Origin: Aequorivita vitellina | GTDB taxonomy: Bacteria > Bacteroidota > Bacteroidia > Flavobacteriales > Flavobacteriaceae | Assembly: GCF_022008365.1 (NCBI RefSeq) | Contig: NZ_JAIRBA010000009.1 | Coordinates: forward strand, 1-64,000 | Direction of reading: 5' to 3' | Length of the DNA: 64,000 nt | Shown here: piece by piece, positions 28,509-37,294 of the stretch | Layout of the letters: every line of letters starts with the position of its first letter | Position numbering within the stretch: the first letter of the stretch is position 1 | The notes under the pieces: generated by a model | The model's database searches: none | Told to the model about the DNA's origin: nothing | The model's input: the letters and a program-made list of their open reading frames with translations, nothing else | Made by a program: the position numbers and the translations under genes

Positions 28509-28517
28509 TCGCTCATT

Positions 28518-28580
28518 GCCGCAAATGCGGTGATCTTTTTAGATAACTAAAAGCCTTTCGGAAACGGAGGGCTTTTTTAT
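28518..28580 (+). terminator. Double terminator after rpsA
   Basis: The first hairpin, CCGC-AAAT-GCGG (28519-28530), is followed by a short T-run. The second, AAGCCTTTC pairing with GGAGGGCTT (28551-28573, two G-U pairs), is followed by a T-tract and is the stronger terminator. Confidence 0.85.
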
Positions 28581-28678
28581 TATACATTTTTTAACGCTTC
28601 GATTCTCACCGAAACGCTGCGAAATGGCTCGATTTAAATCAATTTTAAAAATCTTCACAATTCAATCCTAAAAAATTG

Positions 28679-28686
28679 TATTTTTG
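28679..28686 (+). promoter_or_regulatory. -7 promoter element of pyrR-pyrB
   Basis: TATTTTTG matches the consensus. It lies inside the upstream extension of the pyrR frame, which argues that translation starts at 28715 rather than further upstream. Confidence 0.6.
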
Positions 28687-28714
28687 CTCTCTGAATCTAA
28701 TTCAGAACTTCACT

Positions 28715-29254
28715 ATGAGCCAAAAAGTGTTACTAAACGCAACCGAGATAAACATTGCGCTTAACCGTTTGGCTTGCCAATTGATTGAAAAACACGACGA
28801 TTTTTCCAAAACCGTACTTATCGGTATACAACCGCGAGGTGTCTTTTTAGCAGAAAGACTTAAAACGTTGCTTGAAACCGATTACAAAATCAAGAATATA
28901 AAACTTGGGTATTTGGATATTACTTTCTTCCGCGACGATTTCCGTAGAAGTGAAAAACCGTTGGAAGCTAATAAAACCAAAATAAATTTTATAGTTGAAG
29001 ACAAGAATGTGGTTTTTATAGACGATGTGCTTTTCACCGGAAGAAGTATTCGCTCGGCATTAACCGCGGTGCAATCCTTCGGAAGACCGTTAGAAATAGA
29101 GTTGCTAACGCTAATTGACCGTCGCTTTAGCCGTCATTTGCCCATACAGCCCGATTATCGCGGTAGACAAGTAGATGCCATCAATGGCGAAAAGGTTAAA
29201 GTATGTTGGAAAGAGAATGATGGGGAAGATGCTGTTTACCTTGTTAAAAATTGA
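28715..29254 (+). CDS. pyrR: PyrR-type regulator / uracil phosphoribosyltransferase
   Basis: The protein (179 residues) is a type I phosphoribosyltransferase with the PRPP-binding motif VVFIDDVLFTGRSIRSAL (about residues 95-112). It also has the PyrR-specific N-terminal VLLNATEINIALNRLACQLIEKH and TVLIGIQPRGVFLAERL. PyrR can bind pyr mRNA and make UMP from uracil. The start at 28715 (MSQKVLLNA) is chosen because the longer frame begins inside the promoter. pyrB follows 59 bases later. I see no classical PyrR anti-terminator stem in this stretch, so RNA control here is unproven. Confidence 0.93.
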   Translation: MSQKVLLNATEINIALNRLACQLIEKHDDFSKTVLIGIQPRGVFLAERLKTLLETDYKIKNIKLGYLDITFFRDDFRRSEKPLEANKTKINFIVEDKNVVFIDDVLFTGRSIRSALTAVQSFGRPLEIELLTLIDRRFSRHLPIQPDYRGRQVDAINGEKVKVCWKENDGEDAVYLVKN

Positions 29255-29313
29255 AGAAGAAGAACCAACAACCAACAACTGATAACAGATAACCGAAAAC
29301 TGAAAACCAAAGA

Positions 29314-30255
29314 ATGGAACTAAGTGTAAACCACTTACTAGGGATTAAATACATTACCGAAGCCGATATACAACTCATCTTCGAAACGGCAGATCATTTT
29401 AAAGAAATCATCAATCGGCCCATTAAAAAGGTGCCTTCCCTTCGCGACATAACTATTGCCAATCTTTTTTTCGAAAATAGCACCCGCACAAAACTATCTT
29501 TTGAACTTGCGGAAAAACGACTCTCTGCAGACGTAATTAATTTTGCATCTTCCAGCTCATCGGTTGCTAAAGGCGAAACGTTAATTGATACCGTAAACAA
29601 TATTCTTTCAATGAAGGTAGATATGGTTGTTATGCGGCACCCAAATCCTGGCGCGGGCGTGTTTCTTTCAAAACACGTAAATGCAAGTATCGTTAACGCG
29701 GGTGATGGGGCGCACGAACATCCAACCCAAGCTTTATTAGATGCTTATTCTATTCGCGAAAAATTAGGAGATGTGGCTGGTAAAAAAGTGGTTATTGTAG
29801 GAGATATTCTTCATTCACGCGTTGCATTGTCTAATATATTTGCACTTCAAAAACTTGGAGCAAAGGTTAAGGTTTGTGGCCCTAAAACATTAATTCCTAA
29901 GTATATAGAAAAACTTAATGTGGGTGTTGAAACCAATCTTCGCAACGCGTTGGAATGGTGCGATGTAGCAAATATGCTTCGGGTGCAAAACGAACGAATG
30001 GACATTAGTTATTTCCCAACAACGAGAGAATATACACAGCAATTCGGACTCAATAAAGCAATTCTCGATTCTTTAGATAAAGAAATTGTAGTAATGCACC
30101 CTGGTCCAATTAATCGCGGGGTTGAAATTACAAGCGATGTGGCAGATAGCAAACAGTCCATCATTTTAGAACAAGTACAAAACGGTGTGGCCGTACGTAT
30201 GGCGGTAATCTATTTATTAGCCTCAAAAATAAAGCACTCCGAAGTTATTAATTAA
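29314..30255 (+). CDS. pyrB: Aspartate carbamoyltransferase catalytic subunit
   Basis: PyrB condenses carbamoyl phosphate and aspartate to carbamoyl-aspartate in pyrimidine synthesis. The 313-residue length is normal. The carbamoyl-phosphate motif FENSTRTKLSFELA (about 50-63), the 80s-loop SSSSSVAKGETL, HPTQALLDAYSI and the C-terminal VMHPGPINRGVEI are all intact. No pyrI regulatory subunit lies nearby, so it is probably the unregulated catalytic type. It is in a unit with pyrR. Confidence 0.97.
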   Translation: MELSVNHLLGIKYITEADIQLIFETADHFKEIINRPIKKVPSLRDITIANLFFENSTRTKLSFELAEKRLSADVINFASSSSSVAKGETLIDTVNNILSMKVDMVVMRHPNPGAGVFLSKHVNASIVNAGDGAHEHPTQALLDAYSIREKLGDVAGKKVVIVGDILHSRVALSNIFALQKLGAKVKVCGPKTLIPKYIEKLNVGVETNLRNALEWCDVANMLRVQNERMDISYFPTTREYTQQFGLNKAILDSLDKEIVVMHPGPINRGVEITSDVADSKQSIILEQVQNGVAVRMAVIYLLASKIKHSEVIN

Positions 30256-30261
30256 AAGAGA

Positions 30262-30281
30262 TACCCCGTCACGGCGGGGAT
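30262..30281. repeat. Small GC hairpin after pyrB
   Basis: CCCCG (30264-30268) pairs with CGGGG (30275-30279) in the 32-base gap between pyrB and the next gene. There is no T-tract, so it is more likely a short dispersed palindrome or an RNA-stability element than a terminator. Confidence 0.5.
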
Positions 30282-30287
30282 AATATT

Positions 30288-30623
30288 ATGAAAATTGAGA
30301 ATCATCCAAATTACGTGGTCCTTGAGGATGAAAAGGACGATATAAAAGACTTTGCTTCGTTTATCGAATCGCAAATTCCTACAAAGTATAAAGGTCAAAA
30401 CGTGGTTTTAAACCTTTTAAAATACCAATCGCTTGAGCTACCACAATTATTAAAGTTTCTTAAAACTTCCAACCTACATCGAAAAACAAAACATTCCTTC
30501 GTAATAGTGAATGACGCCATAGACATTGACGATGTGCCTTTTGAAATGATTGTAGTGCCTACGCTTCAAGAAGCTGAAGACATTATTGAGATGGAAGAAA
30601 TAGAACGCGATTTGGGGTTTTAG
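30288..30623 (+). CDS. Small STAS-like conserved protein
   Basis: The 111-residue soluble protein has alternating strand/helix pattern (NVVLNLLKYQSLELPQLLKFLKTSNLHRKTKHSFVIVND) that suggests a STAS-like fold. The acidic tail ends EDIIEMEEIERDLGF. It lies between pyrB and rnz, and I recall the same small gene upstream of ribonuclease Z in other Flavobacteria. No function is known, and no phosphorylatable STAS Ser can be assigned safely. Confidence 0.7.
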   Translation: MKIENHPNYVVLEDEKDDIKDFASFIESQIPTKYKGQNVVLNLLKYQSLELPQLLKFLKTSNLHRKTKHSFVIVNDAIDIDDVPFEMIVVPTLQEAEDIIEMEEIERDLGF

Positions 30624-30651
30624 CTGGAATCCATATTAAAAAGCTTGTCGT

Positions 30652-30691
30652 TTCGACTCCGCTCAACGACCGCACCCTGAGCGGAGCCGAA
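30652..30691. repeat. REP-like palindrome
   Basis: TTCGACTCCGCTCA (30652-30665) pairs with TGAGCGGAGCCGAA (30678-30691) with one mismatch and a 12-base loop. It is the typical dispersed palindrome of Flavobacteria, related to the tandem units at 91-186 and to the element at 43484-43526. It lies just before the rnz start. Confidence 0.85.
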
Positions 30692-30714
30692 GGGTAAACC
30701 TTAAATTCTAAATT

Positions 30715-31620
30715 TTGAAATTAACAATCCTCGGATGTCATTCTGCAACACCAACAGCCAAAGCGCACCCCACGGCGCAGGTTTTGGAAATGAAGGGACA
30801 CTTATTTTTAATTGATTGTGGCGAAGGCACACAAATGCAGCTACGAAAATACAGGATTAAGTTTTCGCGAATAAAGCATATTTTTATTTCACATTTGCAC
30901 GGCGATCATTTTTTTGGCTTGCCGGGACTTATCTCTACTTTTCTGCTTTTGGGAAGAGAAGCCGAATTACACATTTATGGTCCAAAAGGTATAAAGGAAG
31001 CTATTTTACTTCTTCTAAAATTAGGGAAATCGTACACCAATTACCCGCTCTATTTTCACGAGTTGGAAGAAACCACGCCCCAACTCATTTTTGAAGATGA
31101 TAAAGTTACAGTAGAAACTATCCCGTTGGATCACAGGGTTTATACCAATGGATTTCTTTTTAAAGAAAAGCCGGACGACCGAAAATTAGATGTTGAAATA
31201 GCCCGAAAACTCAATATAGATTTAAGTTATTACAACAAAATAAAACAAGGTTTTGATGTTGAGAATAGGGAGGGCAAACTAATTTCTAATAAAGAAATAA
31301 CTTTTGATCCGCCACCGCCAAAGAGCTACGCTTATTGCAGCGATACGGCCTATTACCCCGAAATAGTGCCGCAAATTGAAAATGCGACAGTTTTATACCA
31401 CGAATCTACTTTTCTGGAAGAACACCACCATCTTTGCGATAAAACCAAGCACAGTACTGCAAAAGAGGCTGGAGTGATTGCCAGAAAGGCAAAGGTTGGA
31501 ACTTTAATACTCGGTCACTATTCTGGGCGTTACGGCGATTTGGAGCTTTTTCGAAAGGAGGCGCAGGAAGTTTTTGAAAATGTGGAATTGGCAGAGGATG
31601 GGAGGGTAATTGCGCTGTAA
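30715..31620 (+). CDS. rnz: Ribonuclease Z (TTG start)
   Basis: Ribonuclease Z is a metallo-beta-lactamase-fold endonuclease that matures tRNA 3' ends. The 301-residue protein has the metal motif HLHGDHFFGLPG (about residues 61-72), DTAYYPE, the HEST motif (YHESTFLEEHH) and a final His block (LILGHYSGRYGD). The start codon is TTG. The conserved N-terminus MKLTILGCHSATP begins exactly there, and there is no in-frame ATG before residue 26, which makes the TTG start convincing. Confidence 0.95.
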   Translation: MKLTILGCHSATPTAKAHPTAQVLEMKGHLFLIDCGEGTQMQLRKYRIKFSRIKHIFISHLHGDHFFGLPGLISTFLLLGREAELHIYGPKGIKEAILLLLKLGKSYTNYPLYFHELEETTPQLIFEDDKVTVETIPLDHRVYTNGFLFKEKPDDRKLDVEIARKLNIDLSYYNKIKQGFDVENREGKLISNKEITFDPPPPKSYAYCSDTAYYPEIVPQIENATVLYHESTFLEEHHHLCDKTKHSTAKEAGVIARKAKVGTLILGHYSGRYGDLELFRKEAQEVFENVELAEDGRVIAL

Positions 31621-31723
31621 GTATAATTTTTTAATCAATTTATTATTTTTAATACAAATATTTTGTTAAACTTATAGTGTTGTTTTATCATTTCGAGTTT
31701 TTGATCAGAAAAATTTTTTTGCT

Positions 31724-31810
31724 ATGAAAAAAACACTACTAACCATTTGCGCGATTTCTCTTTTAACATTTATGATAACAACGAGATTATTATCAAACAA
31801 ATTCTGGTAG
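31724..31810 (+). pseudogene. Signal-peptide-only micro-ORF, possible gene remnant
   Basis: An ATG opens a 28-codon frame that reads like a bare signal peptide (MKKTLLTICAISLLTFMIT) followed by a short basic tail and TAG. It lies 19 bases before the LRR gene. It could be the stump of a deleted secreted-protein gene or a tiny membrane peptide. Confidence 0.4.
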
Positions 31811-31829
31811 ATCGTTAAAAATAGTGATT

Positions 31830-32957
31830 ATGAAAAAAGCAACACTCTTTTTCTTATTCCTGGCCACAACAATGGTTTGTTATCCTCAATATACAGCGGT
31901 GCCCGACCCCAACTTAGAAGATTTTTTAGAAGCCAACGGCATGGGTGATGGTGTACCGGGTAATGGGCTGGTGCTTACCGCAAATATTGAAAATGTTACA
32001 GAATTAGTTCTTCCTTTTAATGGTAATATTACGGATATAACTGGTGTTGAGGATTTTATTTCCTTAGAGTATCTTGACGCGAGTTTTAATGGTATAAGCA
32101 GTGTAGACTTTTCACATAATAATCAGCTAAAAACACTAATATTTGCATTTAATCCATTGTTAGAATTAGACGTTTCCATGAATGTAAATTTGGAATATTT
32201 AAATTGTCAAAGCAATCAATTGACCAGTTTACTACTTAATAGCGAAAATCTTGTACATATTGATTGTTTTGAAAATCACTTAACTGTATTAGATTTAGCA
32301 AATTTACCAGCATTGATTGAATTGAATTGTAATGAAAATCAAATTTCAGCATTAGACCTGTCTCAAAACCTACTTTTACAGAAACTTTCTTGTGCTGCAA
32401 ACGATTTAAGTTTATTGGACACAACGAACAACGCCGCTCTTTTTTATTTACTATGTGGTTACAACAATATAGAGAGTTTAGATTTAACTCAAAATCCTGC
32501 ACTAACACTCTTATTGGCTCCCTTTATGCCCCCATTAAATCATCTAGATCTACGCAACGGCAATAATGAAAATATAGGCTCCTTCAATGTATATGGCACA
32601 GATAACCTACAATGTATATTTGTGGACGATGCCAGCGCTACCTATCTTGACGATTGGTATAAAGACCCATTTACAACATTTGTAAATAATGAGGCGGAAT
32701 GTGATGCTTTGGGAAATCAAGAATTTGTTATGGCGCCATTCAAGATTTTTCCCAATCCAGCAAAAACCTATTTTAATATTTCGTCGAAAGTAGAAGGTGA
32801 GTACTCATTGATTTCCGTTCAGGGTAAAATAGTGCGTTCAGGCACTCTGAATATCGGGCTATCCAGAATTCCAGTTGATGGACTTTTAAGTGGGCTTTAT
32901 TTTTTAAGGGTTATAACAGCAAATGGTACTGCAATCCAAAAAATAGTAGTGGAATAG
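31830..32957 (+). CDS. LRR protein with T9SS type-A sorting domain
   Basis: The 375-residue secreted protein has a signal peptide (about 1-19, MKKATLFFLFLATTMVCYPQ), an N-terminal cap (AVPDPNLEDFLEANGMGDGVPGNG) and about nine leucine-rich repeats of near 21 residues with the pattern LxxLxCxxNxLxxLDLSxN. A DDASATYLDDWY block follows, then a C-terminal type IX sorting domain (FPNPAKTYFNISS ... GLYFLRVITANGTAIQKIVV). It should be exported by the T9SS and attached to or released from the cell surface. A GTG two codons upstream is possible, but the ATG gives the normal signal peptide. It is the intact inverted paralogue of the broken gene at 25216. Confidence 0.9.
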   Translation: MKKATLFFLFLATTMVCYPQYTAVPDPNLEDFLEANGMGDGVPGNGLVLTANIENVTELVLPFNGNITDITGVEDFISLEYLDASFNGISSVDFSHNNQLKTLIFAFNPLLELDVSMNVNLEYLNCQSNQLTSLLLNSENLVHIDCFENHLTVLDLANLPALIELNCNENQISALDLSQNLLLQKLSCAANDLSLLDTTNNAALFYLLCGYNNIESLDLTQNPALTLLLAPFMPPLNHLDLRNGNNENIGSFNVYGTDNLQCIFVDDASATYLDDWYKDPFTTFVNNEAECDALGNQEFVMAPFKIFPNPAKTYFNISSKVEGEYSLISVQGKIVRSGTLNIGLSRIPVDGLLSGLYFLRVITANGTAIQKIVVE

Positions 32958-33102
32958 TTTAAAAAAAGATAATTCGTTTTTAGCTCCACTTCAATCTTGA
33001 TTTCAATTTCTCTTCAATTTCAACCGTAATTTTAATACATATTTAATATCCCACTGTTTTATAGCTTCGTTAAAACCCTTAACTTGCGTTAAAACTCAAA
33101 CC

Positions 33103-33747
33103 ATGGCCGAAAAGCTTTACAGCTACCGAAAATCATACGAAAAAGACGAACTTTCCAAAACATCGGTTGATGAAAACCCGATGCAACAATTCCGTACATG
33201 GTTTTTTGAAGTGAAGGATAGTGGCGGTGTAGATGAAGTAAATGCCATGACCATTTCAACAATTGGCACCGATGGTTTTCCTAAAGGGCGCGTAGTTCTT
33301 TTAAAAAAATACGACGAATACGGTTTCTATTTTTACACCAATTACAACAGCGAAAAAGGCAAATCAATTAGCAATAACAACAAAGTTTCGCTTTCCTTCT
33401 TTTGGCCAAATATGGAGCGACAAATCATAATTAAAGGAATTGCTGAAAGAACTTCGGAAGCAGATTCAACTAATTATTTTCATTCCCGTCCAAAGGGAAG
33501 CCAGTTGGGGGCTGCTGTTTCGCATCAAAGTGAAGTTGTAGCTTCCCGAGAGGTTTTGGAAAAAAACTTAGCCGAATTAGAAAAAAAATACAAAAATATA
33601 GAAGTGCCAAAACCCGATGATTGGGGTGGTTTTCTTGTAAAACCCATTTCAATTGAATTCTGGCAAGGACGACCCAATAGGCTTCACGATAGAATTCGAT
33701 ATACTTTAAAAAATGATACTTGGCTAATTGAAAGATTGGCGCCTTAA
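33103..33747 (+). CDS. pdxH: Pyridoxamine 5'-phosphate oxidase
   Basis: PdxH uses FMN and oxygen to make pyridoxal 5'-phosphate from the pyridoxine or pyridoxamine phosphates. The 214-residue length is standard. The FMN-binding core (NAMTISTIGTDGFPKGRVVLLKKYDEYGFYFYTNY, about 47-81), FFWPNMERQIIIKG and the C-terminal signature IEFWQGRPNRLHDRIRY are all intact. It appears as a single gene, 52 bases before sixA. Confidence 0.97.
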   Translation: MAEKLYSYRKSYEKDELSKTSVDENPMQQFRTWFFEVKDSGGVDEVNAMTISTIGTDGFPKGRVVLLKKYDEYGFYFYTNYNSEKGKSISNNNKVSLSFFWPNMERQIIIKGIAERTSEADSTNYFHSRPKGSQLGAAVSHQSEVVASREVLEKNLAELEKKYKNIEVPKPDDWGGFLVKPISIEFWQGRPNRLHDRIRYTLKNDTWLIERLAP

Positions 33748-33799
33748 AATTTGCTGACTTTCAAATTAACATATTTACGAATCCCCAATTAACAAAACA

Positions 33800-34285
33800 A
33801 TGAAAACACTATACTTAGTCCGCCACGCAAAATCATCTTGGAAATACGATGTAGACGATCACAAACGTCCTTTAAAAGGTAGGGGAGAACGCGATGGGCA
33901 ATTGGTTTCAAAAAAAGTTTCGAAAGAAATTGAGCCACCGCAAAAAATAATTAGCAGCGATGCTACCAGAGCGCTTTCAACAGCACATTTTTTTAAAGAT
34001 GCCCTAAAAGTAGCAGATGCAAATTTTGAAACCAATCACGATTTGTATGATTTTAGTGGTCAAAACGTAATGCGTATTATTAAATCGCTGCCAGATACCT
34101 TAGATAAAGTTATGATTGTGGGCCATAACCACGCTTTTACTTCCGTCGCAAATATGTTGGGCGACCATTACATAGACAACGTTCCCACGTGTGGTTTCGT
34201 AATGCTTGCGTTTAACGAAAAGAAATGGAGCGAAATAACTACGGGTAAAACCGTTAAAACAATTTTCCCACGGGATCTTAAATAA
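33800..34285 (+). CDS. sixA: SixA-like histidine phosphatase
   Basis: The 161-residue protein is a small member of the histidine phosphatase family with the RHG-type motif YLVRHAKSSW (catalytic His at residue 9) and the second His in VMIVGHNHAFTSVANML. SixA in E. coli removes phosphate from His-phosphorylated proteins. It overlaps the ppk1 start (TAATG) and so is translationally coupled to it. In this place it may instead act on a small phosphorylated metabolite linked to polyphosphate. Confidence 0.85.
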   Translation: MKTLYLVRHAKSSWKYDVDDHKRPLKGRGERDGQLVSKKVSKEIEPPQKIISSDATRALSTAHFFKDALKVADANFETNHDLYDFSGQNVMRIIKSLPDTLDKVMIVGHNHAFTSVANMLGDHYIDNVPTCGFVMLAFNEKKWSEITTGKTVKTIFPRDLK

Positions 34286-36381
34286 TGATTGAAAAAGTAG
34301 ATAAACATACCCAACAACGCAATATATACACAAATAGAGAATTAAGCTGGTTGCAGTTTAACGCACGTGTGTTACAAGAAGCGAAGGATAAAAAGCTCCC
34401 TTTAATTGAAAGACTTCGGTTTTTGGGAATTTTTTCGAATAACTTAGACGAGTTTTTCAAAGTGCGTTACGCAACCATTAAACGTATTGTGGAAGCCGGA
34501 AAGTTGGGACGCAGCTTTTTGGGTGGTATTTCGGCTCAAGATCTCTTAGAGGTAATTACGAAAACCGTTATTGAACAACAAGCCCATAGTTTAAATATTC
34601 TGAGCGATATTCAAAAAGAACTTCGCAAGGAAAACATTTTTATTATAAACGAAACCGAAATAACGCCAGACCAAAGTAAGTTTATTTCGGAATATTTCAC
34701 TAGAAATGTCAGCCCCGCCATGATGACTATAATGATTGGGGAATTGGAAGAATTTCCAAGCCTGCGCGATAGTGCGGCATACCTGGCCGTAACAATGGTC
34801 ATGAGCAAAGATGACGACACCTTTGAAGCAAAGCACAATTATGCACTTATAGAAATTCCGAGAACTATAGACCGTTTTGTGGTGCTGCCGCCACAGGGAG
34901 AAAAGCAATATGTTATAATTCTGGACGACCTCATTCGCCATTGCTTGCACAATATTTTTAGCATTTTTAAATATGAAACCATTTCGGCGCATATGATTAA
35001 AATAACCCGCGACGCCGAACTAGATATAGACAGCGATTTAAGCCGAAGTTTTATTGAAAAAATTTCAAAAAGCGTTAAAAACCGAAGCACGGGCGATCCC
35101 GTTCGCTTTGTTTACGACAAAAGCATCGATAAGAAAACCCTGCAATTTTTACTGGACAAAATGGGGATTGATAAAACCGACAGTATAATTCCTGGCGGGC
35201 GTTATCATAACAGACGCGATTATATGGATTTTCCGCGCTTGGGAAGACCCGATCTTCAATATGAAAACAAAGAACCATTGCCCATTCCAGGGCTGAGTTT
35301 ACAGGGTAATCTGTTCGATAAAATTGTGGAGAAAGATTATTTGCTGCACGCGCCCTATCAAACATTCGCGTATGTTATTAAATTTTTGCGCGAGGCCGCA
35401 TTAGACCCGAAAGTAAAATCGATTAAAATAACTATCTATCGCTTAGCAGAAGTTTCGCACATCGCCAGTTCGCTTATTAATGCCAAGAAAAACGGAAAAG
35501 ATGTAACCGTACAAATAGAATTGCAAGCCCGTTTTGATGAAGAAGCAAACATTAAATATGCCGAATTATTACAAAGTGAAGACATTCGTTTAATTTTCGG
35601 AGTAAAAGGATTAAAAGTACATTGTAAAGCGTGTTTGGTAGAACGTATTGAAAACAAAAAAACAGTGCGATACGGAATTTTAAGCACCGGAAACTTTAAC
35701 GAAACCACCGCACGTCTTTACACCGATTACACACTTTTTACGGCAGACCAGAAAATCTGCAAAGAAATAAAAAAGGTGTTTGAGTTTTTTGAAGTAAATT
35801 ATTTAGTGCGCAATTACCAGCATTTAATAGTTTCGCCACACTACACCCGAAAAGCCATTTACCACTTAATAGATGCCGAAATAAAAAATAAAAAAGCTGG
35901 ATTACCAAGCGGTATTAAACTGAAACTTAACAGTCTGTCTGATTATAAAATGATCGATAAATTATATGAAGCAAGTCGAGCTGGAGTAAAGATAAAAATG
36001 ATTGTTCGCGGTATTTGTTGCTTAATTCCCGGCGTTAAAGGGATGAGCGAAAATATTGAAGCCATAAGTATCGTAGGAAAACTTTTAGAACATCCGCGGT
36101 TGTTTATCTTTGAAAATGCAGGCGACCCAAAAGTATATATTTCTTCGGCAGATTTTATGGGAAGAAATTTAGACAACAGAGTAGAAATTTCCTGCCCCAT
36201 TTATGATGCCGATATTAAGAAAGAAATACTTGAAAATTTTGAAATTGGTTGGAGCGATAACGTAAAAGCACGTGTAATAAGTATTAAAAATGATAATGCC
36301 TATTTAAAAAATAACAAGCCCCCCGTGCGCTCCCAATTCAAAATGTATGATTATTATTTAAATAAACTTGAAGTACACTAA
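34285..36381 (+). CDS. ppk1: Polyphosphate kinase 1
   Basis: PPK1 makes inorganic polyphosphate from ATP. The 698-residue length is normal. The N-terminal domain begins NRELSWLQFNARVL, and the head domain contains the ATP-binding KFLREAALDPKVKSIKITIYR. The phosphorylated-His region KVHCKACLVER is near residue 445, followed by GILSTGNFNETTARLYTDYTLFTAD. A second conserved block RGICCLIPGVKGMSENI and the C-terminal SADFMGRNLDNRVEI are present. It lies between sixA and ppx in one overlapping unit. Confidence 0.96.
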   Translation: MIEKVDKHTQQRNIYTNRELSWLQFNARVLQEAKDKKLPLIERLRFLGIFSNNLDEFFKVRYATIKRIVEAGKLGRSFLGGISAQDLLEVITKTVIEQQAHSLNILSDIQKELRKENIFIINETEITPDQSKFISEYFTRNVSPAMMTIMIGELEEFPSLRDSAAYLAVTMVMSKDDDTFEAKHNYALIEIPRTIDRFVVLPPQGEKQYVIILDDLIRHCLHNIFSIFKYETISAHMIKITRDAELDIDSDLSRSFIEKISKSVKNRSTGDPVRFVYDKSIDKKTLQFLLDKMGIDKTDSIIPGGRYHNRRDYMDFPRLGRPDLQYENKEPLPIPGLSLQGNLFDKIVEKDYLLHAPYQTFAYVIKFLREAALDPKVKSIKITIYRLAEVSHIASSLINAKKNGKDVTVQIELQARFDEEANIKYAELLQSEDIRLIFGVKGLKVHCKACLVERIENKKTVRYGILSTGNFNETTARLYTDYTLFTADQKICKEIKKVFEFFEVNYLVRNYQHLIVSPHYTRKAIYHLIDAEIKNKKAGLPSGIKLKLNSLSDYKMIDKLYEASRAGVKIKMIVRGICCLIPGVKGMSENIEAISIVGKLLEHPRLFIFENAGDPKVYISSADFMGRNLDNRVEISCPIYDADIKKEILENFEIGWSDNVKARVISIKNDNAYLKNNKPPVRSQFKMYDYYLNKLEVH

Positions 36382-37294
36382 TTTGTTAAACATTGAAAAA
36401 TACGGCGCTGTAGATATTGGCAGTAACGCCATACGACTTTTAGTTGTTTCTGTAATTGAGCAGAACGGAAAAGATACACTATTTAAAAAAACCTCGTTGG
36501 TGCGGGTGCCCATTCGTTTGGGAGCAGAAGTTTTTCTCAACGGAAAAATCTCAGAAGCTAGTGCAAACAGAATGATTGATGCTATGCAAGCGTTTAGCCT
36601 GCTAATGAAAACCCACAATGTAAAACGGTTTAGAGCTTGTGCTACCTCAGCAATGCGCGAGGCGGCTAATGGGCTCCAAGTTGCTGAAACAATTAAAGCC
36701 AAAAGCGGTATAAATATAAATATAATTGACGGTAAAGAAGAAGCAAACATCATAGCCTCTACAAACTTAAAAAGCATAATTGAAGCAGAAAAAGTCTCGC
36801 TGTATGTAGATGTGGGTGGGGGTAGTACGGAGTTTACTTTATTTGCCAATGGAAAAACGTTGAGTTCTCAAAGTTTTAAACTAGGCACCGTAAGGTTGCT
36901 GGAAGGTCTTGTTGAAGAATCTATCTGGGATGACATGGAACTATGGATAAAAAAAGAAACCAAAGATTTAAAAGGAATTTCACTAATTGGCAGTGGCGGA
37001 AACATCAATACTATATTTAAAAAGAGTGGTAAAAAAATAGGGAAGCCGCTGAGCTACTTTTATCTTTCTTCGTATTATGAGTTAATAAAATCCCTCTCCT
37101 ATGAAGAACGCATCACCGAACTAGATATGAATCCAGATAGGGCAGATGTTGTTATTCCTGCAACTCGCATCTATTTATCTGCTATGAAATGGAGTAAAGC
37201 TAAAAATATATTTGTTCCTAAAATTGGACTAAGTGACGGTATTGTTCGCAGCCTTTACAATGAAAAGGTTGCTGCCTCCCAAAAACATATTTAA
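36368..37294 (+). CDS. Ppx/GppA-type exopolyphosphatase
   Basis: The 308-residue protein of the actin-like Ppx/GppA family degrades polyphosphate or pppGpp. Phosphate-1 is GAVDIGSNAIRLLVV (about 13-27), the catalytic region is IDGKEEANIIA, and phosphate-2 is YVDVGGGSTEFTLF. No C-terminal HD domain is present, so it is the short form. The start is non-ATG: either the TTG at 36368, which overlaps the ppk1 end, or the TTG at 36383 just after the ppk1 stop. The position after ppk1 supports polyphosphate turnover. Confidence 0.88.
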   Translation: MKYTNLLNIEKYGAVDIGSNAIRLLVVSVIEQNGKDTLFKKTSLVRVPIRLGAEVFLNGKISEASANRMIDAMQAFSLLMKTHNVKRFRACATSAMREAANGLQVAETIKAKSGININIIDGKEEANIIASTNLKSIIEAEKVSLYVDVGGGSTEFTLFANGKTLSSQSFKLGTVRLLEGLVEESIWDDMELWIKKETKDLKGISLIGSGGNINTIFKKSGKKIGKPLSYFYLSSYYELIKSLSYEERITELDMNPDRADVVIPATRIYLSAMKWSKAKNIFVPKIGLSDGIVRSLYNEKVAASQKHI

